Below are positions 34,710-43,624 of a stretch of DNA of 62,605 nt, in pieces. The stretch is from Planctomycetota bacterium (GTDB taxonomy: Bacteria; Planctomycetota; PLA2; JAEUHO01), in assembly GCA_029259775.1 (NCBI GenBank), contig JAJDEN010000029.1, positions 1 to 62,605 on the forward strand. Direction: 5' to 3'. How positions within the stretch are numbered: the first letter of the stretch is position 1; every line of letters begins with the position of its first letter. The notes beneath the pieces are model-generated. The model had not been told where the DNA came from and did no database searches. It was given only the letters and a program-made list of their open reading frames with translations. The translations under genes and the position numbers were made by a program.

Positions 34710-36152
34710 ATGTCGCGAAGCGGGTGGATCCAGGGAGGAATCGGCTGCGTCGTGGCGGCCGTCGTCTTGGCAGGCAGCCTCGGCGCGTTCGCGAAAGACG
34801 ACGCCCGCAAGGCGCTGAACCGCCAGAAGCTCGCCGCGATGCGCAAGGCCGTGCTGCGCGAGGCGGGCACGCGCCACGCAAAGGTCGGCACGTGGTGCCG
34901 CGACGCGGGCCTCGTGGCCCAGGCCGCCGCCGAGTTCGTCAAGGCGGTCGAGGTCTCCGAAGGCGAAAACGCGTGGGCCCAGCGCATCCTCGACATGATG
35001 CGGAACCTGAAGGACAGGTTCTGGAAGAAGAAGCTCAAGAAGCCGTCGGGCGGCATGATCCGCGGCTACCAGAAGCGGGCGAAGAAGGCGCGCGAGACCT
35101 ACCAGAAGGAGCGTCTCAAGCTCGCGCGCTGGGCCGACAAGAAGGAGCTCGAGGACGAGGCTCTCGAGGAATACAAGGGCGTCGTCCGGCTCAGCGACGA
35201 CTACGTGAAGATCGACGAGAAGGGCCTCGTCATCCTCGACGTCGCGAAGATCCCCGCGAAGTACTCCGCGCGCCTGCTGGCCGACGCCGTCACGATCAAC
35301 GGCAAGCCGCGCATCCGCGACGCGTTCCTCGAGAAGGTGCCGTCGATCAAGGAGGTGCACGAAGCCGTCAACGACGTGCTCGTGATGCGCTCCCAGGTCA
35401 GCCTCAAGCAAGCCGAGCAGTTCCTCCTCATGTGCACGGGTCTGCTGCCGTTCCTCGAGAAGGATCTCGGCGGCAAGCCGACGAGGCGGCTGCGCATGTT
35501 CATCTTCGCGAAGCGCGCCGACTACGAGGCGTACTGCGACGCCGCCGGCCTCGGCTCCCACAAGCTGGCCGCGGGCCTGGCCGACAGCGGCACGTTCGTG
35601 ACGCTGGTCAGCGCCGAGGGGATGTCGGAGGAGACCGTCCGGGGCATCGCCTTGCACGAGCTCACGCACCTCTTCCAGTACGGCGTCACGCCGACGGTGA
35701 TGCCAAGTTGGTACAACGAAGGCTTCGCCGAGACCTACGGTGGAGAAGGCACGTTCACCTGGGACGGCGCCAAGCTCACGGCCGGCGGCAAGATGGACGC
35801 CGCCCACGTCCACCCGCTGCGCGACGCGAAGAACTACATCCCCCTGAAGACGTTGCTGGCCGGCGACGCGCTCAAGCTCATCAACGCGGCCGACGGCAAG
35901 GCGCGCATGTTCTACAACCAGTCCTGGGCCTTCTTCCGTTACCTCCGCCTGCATGCCAGCGAGGAGATCCAGCAACGGTTCCTGCGCTACGAACTCGTGT
36001 GCCGCGGCGCGGCGATGGGCGCGAAAGCCGGCGAGCATCACAACCGCGATGCCACGGACGCCGCGGCGTACTTCCAGTCCCTCTTCGGCCCGGACCTGGC
36101 GGCGATCGAGATTGGGTTCAAGGCGTGGCTCAAGACGTACGAGTCCAAGTGA
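34710..36152 (+). CDS. Secreted gluzincin-type metallopeptidase (DUF1570-like)
   Basis: 480 residues. A signal peptide (GGIGCVVAAVVLAGSLGAFA) is followed by a helical, Lys-rich region (30-150), then a zinc peptidase domain. H316-E-L-T-H320 is the HExxH zinc motif, and NEGFAET supplies Glu337 as third ligand, 16 residues on, as in gluzincins. A further block FYNQSWAFFRYLR is typical of the DUF1570/peptidase-MA group common in Planctomycetota. Catalytic residues are intact, so it is predicted active outside the cytoplasm. Its substrate is unknown. An AAGGGAGGG site precedes the ATG. Confidence 0.82.
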   Translation: MSRSGWIQGGIGCVVAAVVLAGSLGAFAKDDARKALNRQKLAAMRKAVLREAGTRHAKVGTWCRDAGLVAQAAAEFVKAVEVSEGENAWAQRILDMMRNLKDRFWKKKLKKPSGGMIRGYQKRAKKARETYQKERLKLARWADKKELEDEALEEYKGVVRLSDDYVKIDEKGLVILDVAKIPAKYSARLLADAVTINGKPRIRDAFLEKVPSIKEVHEAVNDVLVMRSQVSLKQAEQFLLMCTGLLPFLEKDLGGKPTRRLRMFIFAKRADYEAYCDAAGLGSHKLAAGLADSGTFVTLVSAEGMSEETVRGIALHELTHLFQYGVTPTVMPSWYNEGFAETYGGEGTFTWDGAKLTAGGKMDAAHVHPLRDAKNYIPLKTLLAGDALKLINAADGKARMFYNQSWAFFRYLRLHASEEIQQRFLRYELVCRGAAMGAKAGEHHNRDATDAAAYFQSLFGPDLAAIEIGFKAWLKTYESK

Positions 36153-36184
36153 CCTGCGGGTAGTCTTCCCGGCGAGGGAGGCGC

Positions 36185-37003
36185 ATGACGATCCGTACCG
36201 TGGTCCTGGACTTCGACGGCACGTGCACGGACGTCGAGCGCGAGGCGCAGGGTTTCCTCACCAACTACAAGCAAGACCTTGCGAGGACGCTTGGACGCGA
36301 CGACATCGACGACGCGTGGTCCGCCTGCGAAGCCCAGGTGCTAGGCGAGCCGAGCCGCTACGGCATGGTCATCGGCGGTCTCATGGTCGCGCCGGCCGTA
36401 GATCTCTATCTGCTCGCGACGGCCATTTCCACGCTCGTCGAGCCCACCCTGGGCGACGTCGAGACCGAGCGGCTTTTCAAGGAGAACTACCGCTACACGA
36501 CCACCGCCTTCAAGCCCGAGGCGAAGGAGGCGATCGAGGGCCTCATCTGCGCTGATTGCCACGTCTACGTCGTGACCAACAGCGATGCCCGCAAGGTCGG
36601 CAGCAAGCTCGACGAGCTGGCGCCGACTGGCCGGGAGGCGCTCCGTCTGCACGGCAACGCCCGCAAGTTCCTGGTCACGGAGCCGGCCCTGCACGCGGGA
36701 CACGCACGCTTCGCTGCGGTACCGGCGACGCATCATGTCGACGGCTGGGCGCGGGCGATCCACCCGCGGCGCGGCCACTACTTCGACGCGCTGGAGTCGA
36801 TCTGGCAAGCGACGAACACGTCGCCGAAGGAGACCCTCGTCATCGGCGACGTGTTCGAGCTGGACCTCGTGCTACCGGGCGCGCTCGGCTGCTCCGTGCA
36901 TCTGGTACCCAGCGGCCGCACGCTCGACTACGAGCGTCGCGGCGTCGAAGCCCTCGGCGGTTCTCACGCCGAGGACTTGCGCGCTGTTCTCGATCTTCTC
37001 TGA
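36185..37003 (+). CDS. HAD-superfamily hydrolase
   Basis: 272 residues, cytoplasmic. Motif I is DFDGTCTD with the nucleophile Asp and the Asp+2 general acid. Motif II is VYVVTNSD (Thr/Ser). Motif IV is VIGDVFELDL with the metal-binding Asp. The helical cap inserted between motifs I and II is long (about 20-120). A phosphatase, or less likely a dehalogenase, is expected, with unknown substrate. It follows the peptidase after 32 bp and ends 6 bp before the end of the convergent PKD gene. Confidence 0.82.
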   Translation: MTIRTVVLDFDGTCTDVEREAQGFLTNYKQDLARTLGRDDIDDAWSACEAQVLGEPSRYGMVIGGLMVAPAVDLYLLATAISTLVEPTLGDVETERLFKENYRYTTTAFKPEAKEAIEGLICADCHVYVVTNSDARKVGSKLDELAPTGREALRLHGNARKFLVTEPALHAGHARFAAVPATHHVDGWARAIHPRRGHYFDALESIWQATNTSPKETLVIGDVFELDLVLPGALGCSVHLVPSGRTLDYERRGVEALGGSHAEDLRAVLDLL

Positions 37004-37009
37004 GCCAGC

Positions 37010-39067
37010 TTACGGAGGCGGCTGCTGGTGCTGCGCCGCCTCCTGCGCAATGACGTTGCCGTTCGCGTCGAGGAACCGGACCATGCCCACCTGCGGCGGC
37101 TGCGGCGACTGCCACTGCACGTCGAACGGGCCCGGGACCGGATCGCCCACGAGGAAGCCGCCACCCGGGATGATCTCCGCCTCGATGCGGAAGCTGTTGT
37201 TGGCGTCGATCGGGAAGGTCTGCCAGCCAGGGATCTGCATCCCAGGGGGCGCCTGGACGCTGTTCGGCACCCACATCGGCATCTGCGCGCTGCCGATCAA
37301 CTCCATCGCCACGATCTCGGGCTCGATGGGCGTCTGCTGCAAGATCAGCGCCTGCGCGCCCGGGCCCGGCATCACGGTCAGGCGTCCGAAGTAGTCCGGC
37401 GGGCTCACGCCCTCCAGCGGCAAGTAGCAACGCCACAGGTCGTGCACGACGTTGATCTGGCACTTGAGGATCTGGACACGGACGCCCGGCTGGCGCAGCT
37501 TGAGCGCAACCGTGTAGCTCACCGTACGCGTCGGTCCGTCGACGTCGAGGCTGTTGAAGGGGAACGTGAAGAACGGCGGCGGGCCACCTCCGGGCGTGAT
37601 GGCGGGCAGCGGTCCCACGGGGGCTCCGCCGCCGGGATCGAGCGGCTGGACCTGCATGCAGAAGGGATCACCGCCCACGCCCATCTGGCCGTTGCAGTAG
37701 ATCACGCCTCCCTCGGTCGGACCGGTACCCACGGGGCAGTCCACGATGCAGTTGACCATGGCGCCGTGGCCGATGGTCTTCTCGTCGCAGTCGCACCACC
37801 AGTAGGGGCCGGGGCTCGACTCGCAGCACTCGACGACCAGCGTCATCCAGGCGAGCGAGCTGTTGCCGTTGTTGTCCGACACGCGCAGGACGGGGGAGTA
37901 GACGCCGCGCTCGCTGTACGTGAACGTGGGCGTCAAGGTCGTGCCGTCGTCGAAGGCACGGTCGCCATCGAGATCCCACTCGTAGGTCAGCGGATCGCCG
38001 TCCGGGTCGCTCGCCGTGCCGACGAACTGGATGGGCGTGCCCGTCGAACCGAGCACCGTCATCGCGATCGCCCGTGCTGTCGGGAACCGATCGGCACCGG
38101 GCGAGTTGCGGATGGCAACCACCTCCTGGGCATCGCTCTTGCGCCCCTCGCTGTCCGTCGCCTTGGCGCGCACGCGAATGGCCATGTCACCGGGGCCCGG
38201 CCAGGCGAGGCTCGTGATGGTACGGCCCAGCGCGTCGCCCCAGATGCCGTCGTCGTTCGTGTCCCAGGTCACCTCGCTGATGACGCCGCCGTCGTCGTCA
38301 CCGGCGCTGCTCAGGAAGCGCGCCGTGGCGCCGTTGTCGAAGGATGATGCCGTGTTCGCCTCGTCGTCCCCTTCGATCTGGAAGCCGGGGTTGAGGTCGA
38401 CCATCGTGTTGTCGGCGCACAGGTACACCGTCGACGTTGCGGTGCTCGAGCTGGCGTCGCTGCTGGTGGCCCGGACACCGAGGGTGAGCTGACCCGCGGG
38501 AGCCAGGGTGACCGTCGCGGTACGCGTCGCGGTGTTCAGATCGTCGAAGGCGCCGTCCCCGTCGAGATCCCAGTCGTAGTCCGTGATCGTGCCGCCATCG
38601 AGGTCGGCGGCCTGGGCGATGAGCAGCGTCTCCAGGCCCGTTTCCCCCAGCAGGGTGCTCGAGCGGATCTGGACACCGGGCGCGGCTGTCCCGGCCCCGG
38701 GGGAGCTGCGGACCGATACGGTGCACGTGGCCGTGGCTGTCTGGCCGCCCGCATCCGTTACGGTCAGCTCGCAGACGAACTCACCTTCGGTGGAGTAGAC
38801 ATTGGACGGCGACTGCAGGGTCGAGTCCTCGGTGCCGTCGCTCGTGAAGTCCCAGCTGTAGGTCAGCGCGCTGCAGTCTGGATCCGCACCCTGACCGTAG
38901 AACTGGAACGTCCCCGGCAGCCCCGTCACAGCGCGCAGGAAGATCTGCGCCGCAGGCGGCAGGCCGGTCGCGCCGGGCGGGAGTCCGCCTCCACCGCCGC
39001 CACCGCAACCGAGCATCAGCGCGCACACGCCGAGCCATCCCCACAACATCGTCCAGCGTCCACGCAT
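37010..39067 (-). CDS. PKD-repeat lipoprotein with a Cys-rich central segment
   Basis: 685 residues. MRGRWTMLWGWLGVCALMLGC has an LGC lipobox and is followed by a poly-Gly run, so the protein is anchored outside. Three or four PKD-like beta-sandwich domains follow, with typical phrases YSWDFTSDGTEDSTL, ITDYDWDLDGDGAFDD and LTYEWDLDGDRAFDDG. A compact Cys-rich segment (about 415-465) contains ECCESSPG, WWCDCDEKT and NCIVDCPVG. The C-terminus is a Pro/Gly-rich beta domain ending QPPP. It is probably a surface or outer-envelope binding protein. The start at 39067 gives the lipobox; the longer reading lacks a signal. Confidence 0.8.
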   Translation of the reverse strand: MRGRWTMLWGWLGVCALMLGCGGGGGGGLPPGATGLPPAAQIFLRAVTGLPGTFQFYGQGADPDCSALTYSWDFTSDGTEDSTLQSPSNVYSTEGEFVCELTVTDAGGQTATATCTVSVRSSPGAGTAAPGVQIRSSTLLGETGLETLLIAQAADLDGGTITDYDWDLDGDGAFDDLNTATRTATVTLAPAGQLTLGVRATSSDASSSTATSTVYLCADNTMVDLNPGFQIEGDDEANTASSFDNGATARFLSSAGDDDGGVISEVTWDTNDDGIWGDALGRTITSLAWPGPGDMAIRVRAKATDSEGRKSDAQEVVAIRNSPGADRFPTARAIAMTVLGSTGTPIQFVGTASDPDGDPLTYEWDLDGDRAFDDGTTLTPTFTYSERGVYSPVLRVSDNNGNSSLAWMTLVVECCESSPGPYWWCDCDEKTIGHGAMVNCIVDCPVGTGPTEGGVIYCNGQMGVGGDPFCMQVQPLDPGGGAPVGPLPAITPGGGPPPFFTFPFNSLDVDGPTRTVSYTVALKLRQPGVRVQILKCQINVVHDLWRCYLPLEGVSPPDYFGRLTVMPGPGAQALILQQTPIEPEIVAMELIGSAQMPMWVPNSVQAPPGMQIPGWQTFPIDANNSFRIEAEIIPGGGFLVGDPVPGPFDVQWQSPQPPQVGMVRFLDANGNVIAQEAAQHQQPPP

Positions 39068-39224
39068 GCCATTGACTCCCGGGCCGAAGGGGCCCCCATC
39101 GAAGAGAAACGTCTGCGCACCGATGGTGCCCGCTCCCGCATTCGCGGTCAACGGGTCAAGCGTGAAACGTCCATTGAATCGGGTATTTCGACCAAAGCGC
39201 ACCCTCAGCCGCATTCGGCCGGAC

Positions 39225-39848
39225 TCAGCCCGCGATGCCGCCCAGCAGGGCGCTCGCGACCCGATCGGCGAAGTCCTTGGGCTCCATCTCAGGCAACGTC
39301 AGGGGGCGCAACATGGCGGCTCCCATGCCGACCTCCAGCAGCAGGAAGCCTGCGGTTACGGCGCGCACGCCGCGGCGCAGGCCGGATCCACGAAAGCTGG
39401 CCGCCAGGGCGTTCCCTACACGTTGCGCACAGTCGCGCGCCGCGTCACGGATGCCGGGCTCCTCATGCGCCAGCGCCGCCGCGTTGAGCACGCGCAGGTC
39501 GTCCCGGTGGACGTCCAGGATGTGCGGGAAGGCCCCCGCCAGTGCCTTCAGCCGCCGGTCCGCCCCACGCGCGCCGGCGACCGCCGCAGCCACCGCGCCG
39601 GCCAGGCGATCCCCGATCCGCTCCAGGACGGCGCGGAAGAGGTCCGCCTTGCCCGCGAAATGGCGATAGAGGATGGGCTCCGTGATGCCCGCGGCACGCG
39701 CCAGGTCGCGCGTCCCGGCGCCGGCGTAACCCCGGGCTGCGAAACAAGGTAGGGCCGCCGCCAGGATCTGCTCGCGGCGCTCGTCCGGCTTCATGCGGCG
39801 GGCCGCTCCCGCCCCACCGCCCGCGCTCTCGGGATTGGACTTGCTCAT
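39225..39848 (-). CDS. TetR/AcrR-family transcriptional regulator
   Basis: 207 residues. The N-terminal HTH (about 20-75) is clear: RREQILAAALPCFAARGYAG, TRDLARAAGITEPILYRHFA, GKADLFRAVLE. The C-terminal helical ligand domain matches no named subgroup. It is divergent from the DUF2339 gene. Between them lies a 39 bp four-part palindrome (39852-39890) of the sort TetR repressors bind, so autoregulation and control of the DUF2339 gene are likely. Confidence 0.88.
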   Translation of the reverse strand: MSKSNPESAGGGAGAARRMKPDERREQILAAALPCFAARGYAGAGTRDLARAAGITEPILYRHFAGKADLFRAVLERIGDRLAGAVAAAVAGARGADRRLKALAGAFPHILDVHRDDLRVLNAAALAHEEPGIRDAARDCAQRVGNALAASFRGSGLRRGVRAVTAGFLLLEVGMGAAMLRPLTLPEMEPKDFADRVASALLGGIAG

Positions 39849-39851
39849 GGC

Positions 39852-39890
39852 GCTAGCATACGCTAACTTCGTTAGTTAGCAAACGCTAGC
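39852..39890. promoter_or_regulatory. Nested palindromic operator between tetR and the DUF2339 gene
   Basis: GCTAGC-N4-GCTAAC-N7-GTTAGC-N4-GCTAGC. The inner GCTAAC/GTTAGC and the outer GCTAGC pairs are symmetric about one centre at 39871. It starts 4 bp from the TetR start codon and ends 34 bp before the DUF2339 start. The symmetry and position fit a binding site for two regulator dimers. Confidence 0.7.
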
Positions 39891-39923
39891 AAGTCAGCAA
39901 GCACCCGCCACCGGAGGGACGCC

Positions 39924-42900
39924 ATGACGGACATCCTCGAACGTCGCATGGACCGCCTGGAGCGCCGCGTGGCGCGCATCGAGACGCTCCACCTGCGCAT
40001 GGCGCGGGTGGAGAGAGCGCTCGACGTACCTGCCGCGCTGCACCTGCTGCGCCCCCCGCCCACGCCGACCCCCAGACCGCTGCCGACGCCCCCGGCGGCG
40101 GCACCCCGGCGCACGCCGGACCCGCTTGCACCTGAGGCTCCTGCGCCGCCCCCCGCGCTCGGCCCCGCGCCCCAGCGTGCGCCGGCAGCGGCCAAGCCGC
40201 GTGAGCCCGTCGACTGGGAACGCTTCTTCGGTCTCGCGGTCCTCGGGCGCGTCGGGGTCGGCGCCGTCCTGCTGGCCGCGGGCTACTTCGCGCAGCTCGC
40301 CTACAAGGCGATGTCGCACGAGCTGAAGGTGCTCTCGATCTACGCACTCGCCGGCGCGTTCGTCGGCGTCGGCTTCCTGCTGCGCAAGCGCGTGGCCCAA
40401 CGCTACATCGCGCTGCTTTGGGGTGGCGGCGCCTCCGCCGCCTACCTGGCGGCGGCCGCGGCACGCATGCGCTACGGCCTGGTCGATCCCACCGTCGCCC
40501 TCGTGCTGCTGTTCGGAGCCTGCGTACTCGGCCAGGTCCTCGCGCGCTTGTTGCGTCACCAGACGCTGGCCAGCATCGCCCTCGCCGGCGCACTCGCGGC
40601 CCCCCTGCTGACCAAGAGCCCGATCGACGGCCGGACCTTCCTCATGGTCTACCTGCTGCTCGTGCACGCATGGTCCGCCTGGATCGAGAACGCCTGGGGC
40701 TGGCGCACGGCGCGGCGCGTCGCTGTCACAGGCACGGTCCTCATGGCAGCCCTGTGGACATTGCGGCACGGCGCGGTCGACCTCTCGACGTCCTTGCACC
40801 TGCACGGCTACCTCGTCGGCCTGCTCGCGCCGGAGCTGATCGCCGCCGCCCGCGGACTCAGGGTCACGGCGTTCCGCAGGGAGGTGCTCCCTGGGGTCGT
40901 CGGCACCGTCGGAATCGGCTTGCTCCTGGCTGGCTCGAGCAGATCTCTCGGCGACATGCTGCCTTGGCTCGGCGTGTTCGCGGGCGCCGGCTGGCTTGGC
41001 TATGTCGTGCTCACGATGCCCCACGCGCGCGCCTCCTCGCGTCCCATGCTCCGACAGCTCGGCGTCGTGGGCGCTCTGTTGCTGACGGCCGGTTGCTACA
41101 CCTTCGCGCACGCGCTGCCGCTCGAGGGCGCGCTGCACGTCAGCGTCGCGCGAGGCCTCGCGCTGCTCGGCATCACTGCTCTGCTGCTCCCCTTGCGACG
41201 TCGCTTCGGCATCGGCGAGTTCCCCTACGTCTGCGCCGCCCTACTCACCGCCTTCGCCACACTCCTGCCGCTTGGCGACGCCGAGGTGGCGGCCCGCTGC
41301 CTGCTCGGCGTGGGCGCCTGCGCACTCGTGCTCTGGACCGCCCGCTCGCCCAGTTCGCGGGGCGCGGTCGCCTGGGCCGGCGGCATCACCGTCGCCGCAG
41401 GGCTCATGCACGCCGAGAGCCACGCGTGGCAGGTCTGGACCTTCGCCGCGCTGGGCGCCTGGGTCGCGGGCGCCTTCGCGGTGGCGCGCTTGCGCCACGA
41501 CAGGCGGCTCGAGGTCAGCGCCAGCATCCTGGCGGGGGTCGCGCTGCTGGGCTGGCTCTTTGGCGCCAGCACGGGGCACCTCGCGAGTGTGAGCACGCCG
41601 CTGCTGAACGCAGGGACCGTCGCCGGTGCGGTGCTCGCGCTGTTGCTGGTCCTTCCGGCGCTGCCGCTGCTGCGCGCGCGAGCGCTCGACCTGCTCACGC
41701 GCACGTGGCTCTGGGGCGCGGCCGCCGCGGTCCTGCTGCTCGCGGGTCATCGTGAGGTCGGCGCAGCCGTCGAGGCCCTCCTGCCCGCTGCGCAGAAGGC
41801 CTGGATGACCGTCTACCTGGCAGCCGCAGGGGTGATCCTTGCGTGGATCGGCCGCGGGCGCCCGCGCCTGGTCGCGCGGGCGGGGCTGCTGCTGGCGGCG
41901 GGCGCCGGCTTGAAGATGCTGCTCGACTACGGGTTCGCGGACGCGTCATCGTGGGCCGCGCTGCAGTTCCTGGCACCGCTCGCGGGGCTGCTCGGCACGC
42001 TCTTCTTGGTGCGGAAGAAGCGCGACGACGACCTGCACGTCCTCCTCGCCGTGGTGTTGCTCGTCTGTGCCGGCGGGTGGGCGCTCTACGCCCTGCGCGG
42101 ACGGTTCCCCGTGGACGCCGCATTCCTCAACCTGCGCTTCCTCACAGGTCTGGCCGCTGCGGGTGCACTGCTCCTGTTCCCCATACGCCGCCTGCCGCGG
42201 GCGGATCGGCGGGCGCTTGGGGGCCTGCTGTTCGCGGGCGCTCTGGCGCTTGGCTACCTCGCGGGGCACGCCGAGGTGGCCAAAGCGGTCTCCGGACTGA
42301 GCCTGGCTGCGCAGAAGGCCTGGATCACGGCCTACATGGCAGCGGCTGCCATCGGCTTGGCCCGGATCGGGCGCGACCGGCCCCTGTGGGTCCGCTGGTC
42401 CGCGCTGCTCCTGGTCGCGGGCGCCGGGCTGAAGATGTTGATCGATATCCCAGCGATCGGCGCATCGGGTTGGGCGGCCCTGCAGTTCCTCAGCCCACTG
42501 GTCGCGCTGCTCGGCACCATGCACGTGCTGAGGCGCACGCGCGACCGGGAGATCCACCGGTGCGCTGCCGCGGTGCTGCTGCTCTGCGCGCTGGCGTGGG
42601 GACTCTACGCGTTCACCGGACGCTTCCCAGCCGGGACCGCGTTCGTGAACGCGCGCTTCGCCGTGGCGCTCGCCTCGATCGCAGCCCTGGCGCTCTTCCC
42701 GCTGCGTCGGCTGGCCGAGGCGGACCGACGCGTCGTGGGCGGCGTGCTGCTGCTCGGCGCGCTGGGACTCGGCTACGCAGCGGGTCTCGTCGAGGTCGCC
42801 AAGACCGTAGGCAGCATGGACGACTCGTGGCCGGACGTGCTCGTGAGCGTCTACACGACGATGTTCGCCGCGGCCGCCCTGCTGGCGGGCTTCGTGCGCC

Positions 42901-43109
42901 ACGACAGGCGTCTGCGCTACGCGGCGCTCGGTGCCTTCGGCGTCGTCGTCCTGAAGATCGGCATCCACGACTTGGGCGACGCGGCCATCCCGCTGCGCAT
43001 CCTCGTGACGGGCGTCCTCGGCCTCGTGCTGCTGGCGGCAGCCTTCGCCTACGCACGCAAGCAGGGCCCGCCCGTGCGCCCCCACGAGCATCTCCCGGAA
43101 GGCGCGTAG
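39924..43109 (+). CDS. DUF2339 polytopic membrane protein with internal duplication
   Basis: 1061 residues. The N-terminal coiled coil (LERRMDRLERRVARIETLHL) and a Pro-rich linker (PPPTPTPRPLPTPP) precede WERFFGLAVLGRVGVGAVLL. From there on it is a long series of hydrophobic helices, as in DUF2339 proteins. Residues 622-794 and 795-967 are a tandem duplication: each begins AAQKAW and contains GAGLKML, WAALQFL and LYA-x-x-GRFP in the same order. Partial copies flank them. It is located in the inner membrane with unknown function. GGAGGGACGCC precedes the ATG. The TetR operator lies just upstream. Confidence 0.85.
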   Translation: MTDILERRMDRLERRVARIETLHLRMARVERALDVPAALHLLRPPPTPTPRPLPTPPAAAPRRTPDPLAPEAPAPPPALGPAPQRAPAAAKPREPVDWERFFGLAVLGRVGVGAVLLAAGYFAQLAYKAMSHELKVLSIYALAGAFVGVGFLLRKRVAQRYIALLWGGGASAAYLAAAAARMRYGLVDPTVALVLLFGACVLGQVLARLLRHQTLASIALAGALAAPLLTKSPIDGRTFLMVYLLLVHAWSAWIENAWGWRTARRVAVTGTVLMAALWTLRHGAVDLSTSLHLHGYLVGLLAPELIAAARGLRVTAFRREVLPGVVGTVGIGLLLAGSSRSLGDMLPWLGVFAGAGWLGYVVLTMPHARASSRPMLRQLGVVGALLLTAGCYTFAHALPLEGALHVSVARGLALLGITALLLPLRRRFGIGEFPYVCAALLTAFATLLPLGDAEVAARCLLGVGACALVLWTARSPSSRGAVAWAGGITVAAGLMHAESHAWQVWTFAALGAWVAGAFAVARLRHDRRLEVSASILAGVALLGWLFGASTGHLASVSTPLLNAGTVAGAVLALLLVLPALPLLRARALDLLTRTWLWGAAAAVLLLAGHREVGAAVEALLPAAQKAWMTVYLAAAGVILAWIGRGRPRLVARAGLLLAAGAGLKMLLDYGFADASSWAALQFLAPLAGLLGTLFLVRKKRDDDLHVLLAVVLLVCAGGWALYALRGRFPVDAAFLNLRFLTGLAAAGALLLFPIRRLPRADRRALGGLLFAGALALGYLAGHAEVAKAVSGLSLAAQKAWITAYMAAAAIGLARIGRDRPLWVRWSALLLVAGAGLKMLIDIPAIGASGWAALQFLSPLVALLGTMHVLRRTRDREIHRCAAAVLLLCALAWGLYAFTGRFPAGTAFVNARFAVALASIAALALFPLRRLAEADRRVVGGVLLLGALGLGYAAGLVEVAKTVGSMDDSWPDVLVSVYTTMFAAAALLAGFVRHDRRLRYAALGAFGVVVLKIGIHDLGDAAIPLRILVTGVLGLVLLAAAFAYARKQGPPVRPHEHLPEGA

Positions 43110-43152
43110 GGCGCATGGCGTCCAAGCCGTACACGCGCTACGGGAGGACGCC

Positions 43153-43557
43153 ATGCACGCCATTCGCAAGCGGTACGAGCGGGGCTTCACGCTCATCGAG
43201 TTGATGGTCGTCGTGGTCATCATGGGCCTGCTGCTGGCCATCGTCGGGCCCAACCTGATCGGGGGTGCGGAGCGCAGCGCGCGCGCCGCGGCCAAGGCAC
43301 AGCTCGCCAACATCGGCGGCGCGGTCGAGATGTATCAGTTGCACAAGCTGCGACTGCCGGAGGAGCTGGCCGTTCTCACCGAGTTGGATGAGACGGGCAA
43401 CGCCTTCATGCCGATCATCCCGTTGGATCCCTGGGACGGCGAATTCGAGTACAGCAAGGTGACCCGCAAGCAGTACGAGCTTCGCTGTCTTGGTCCGGAT
43501 GGTGAGGCGAACTCCGAAGACGACCTCGTCCATCCGATCTACCTGCGGGAGCGTTGA
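43153..43557 (+). CDS. gspG: Type II secretion major pseudopilin GspG-like
   Basis: 134 residues. A short basic leader and the prepilin cleavage site RYERG/FTLIELMVVV (cleavage after Gly11, mature Glu at +5) are followed by a long hydrophobic helix. The C-terminal domain has LDPWDGEFEY and PDGEANSEDD, typical of the calcium-binding loop of GspG. No gspC-O or pilT genes are present here, so the protein is either supplied to a system elsewhere or an orphan pseudopilin. AGGACGCC precedes the ATG. It is separate from the preceding DUF2339 gene by 43 bp. Confidence 0.85.
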   Translation: MHAIRKRYERGFTLIELMVVVVIMGLLLAIVGPNLIGGAERSARAAAKAQLANIGGAVEMYQLHKLRLPEELAVLTELDETGNAFMPIIPLDPWDGEFEYSKVTRKQYELRCLGPDGEANSEDDLVHPIYLRER

Positions 43558-43624
43558 CCGCCGGCTCCGACCAGATCGTGATCAGGCTCACCGCACGCGC
43601 CCCGGGCGGATAGCATGCCCGTCC

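Noticed and set aside
34125..36041. 638-codon leftward frame over the peptidase and Ig-like genes
   Set aside because: It is a shadow of the HExxH peptidase gene and has no signal, motif or ribosome site.
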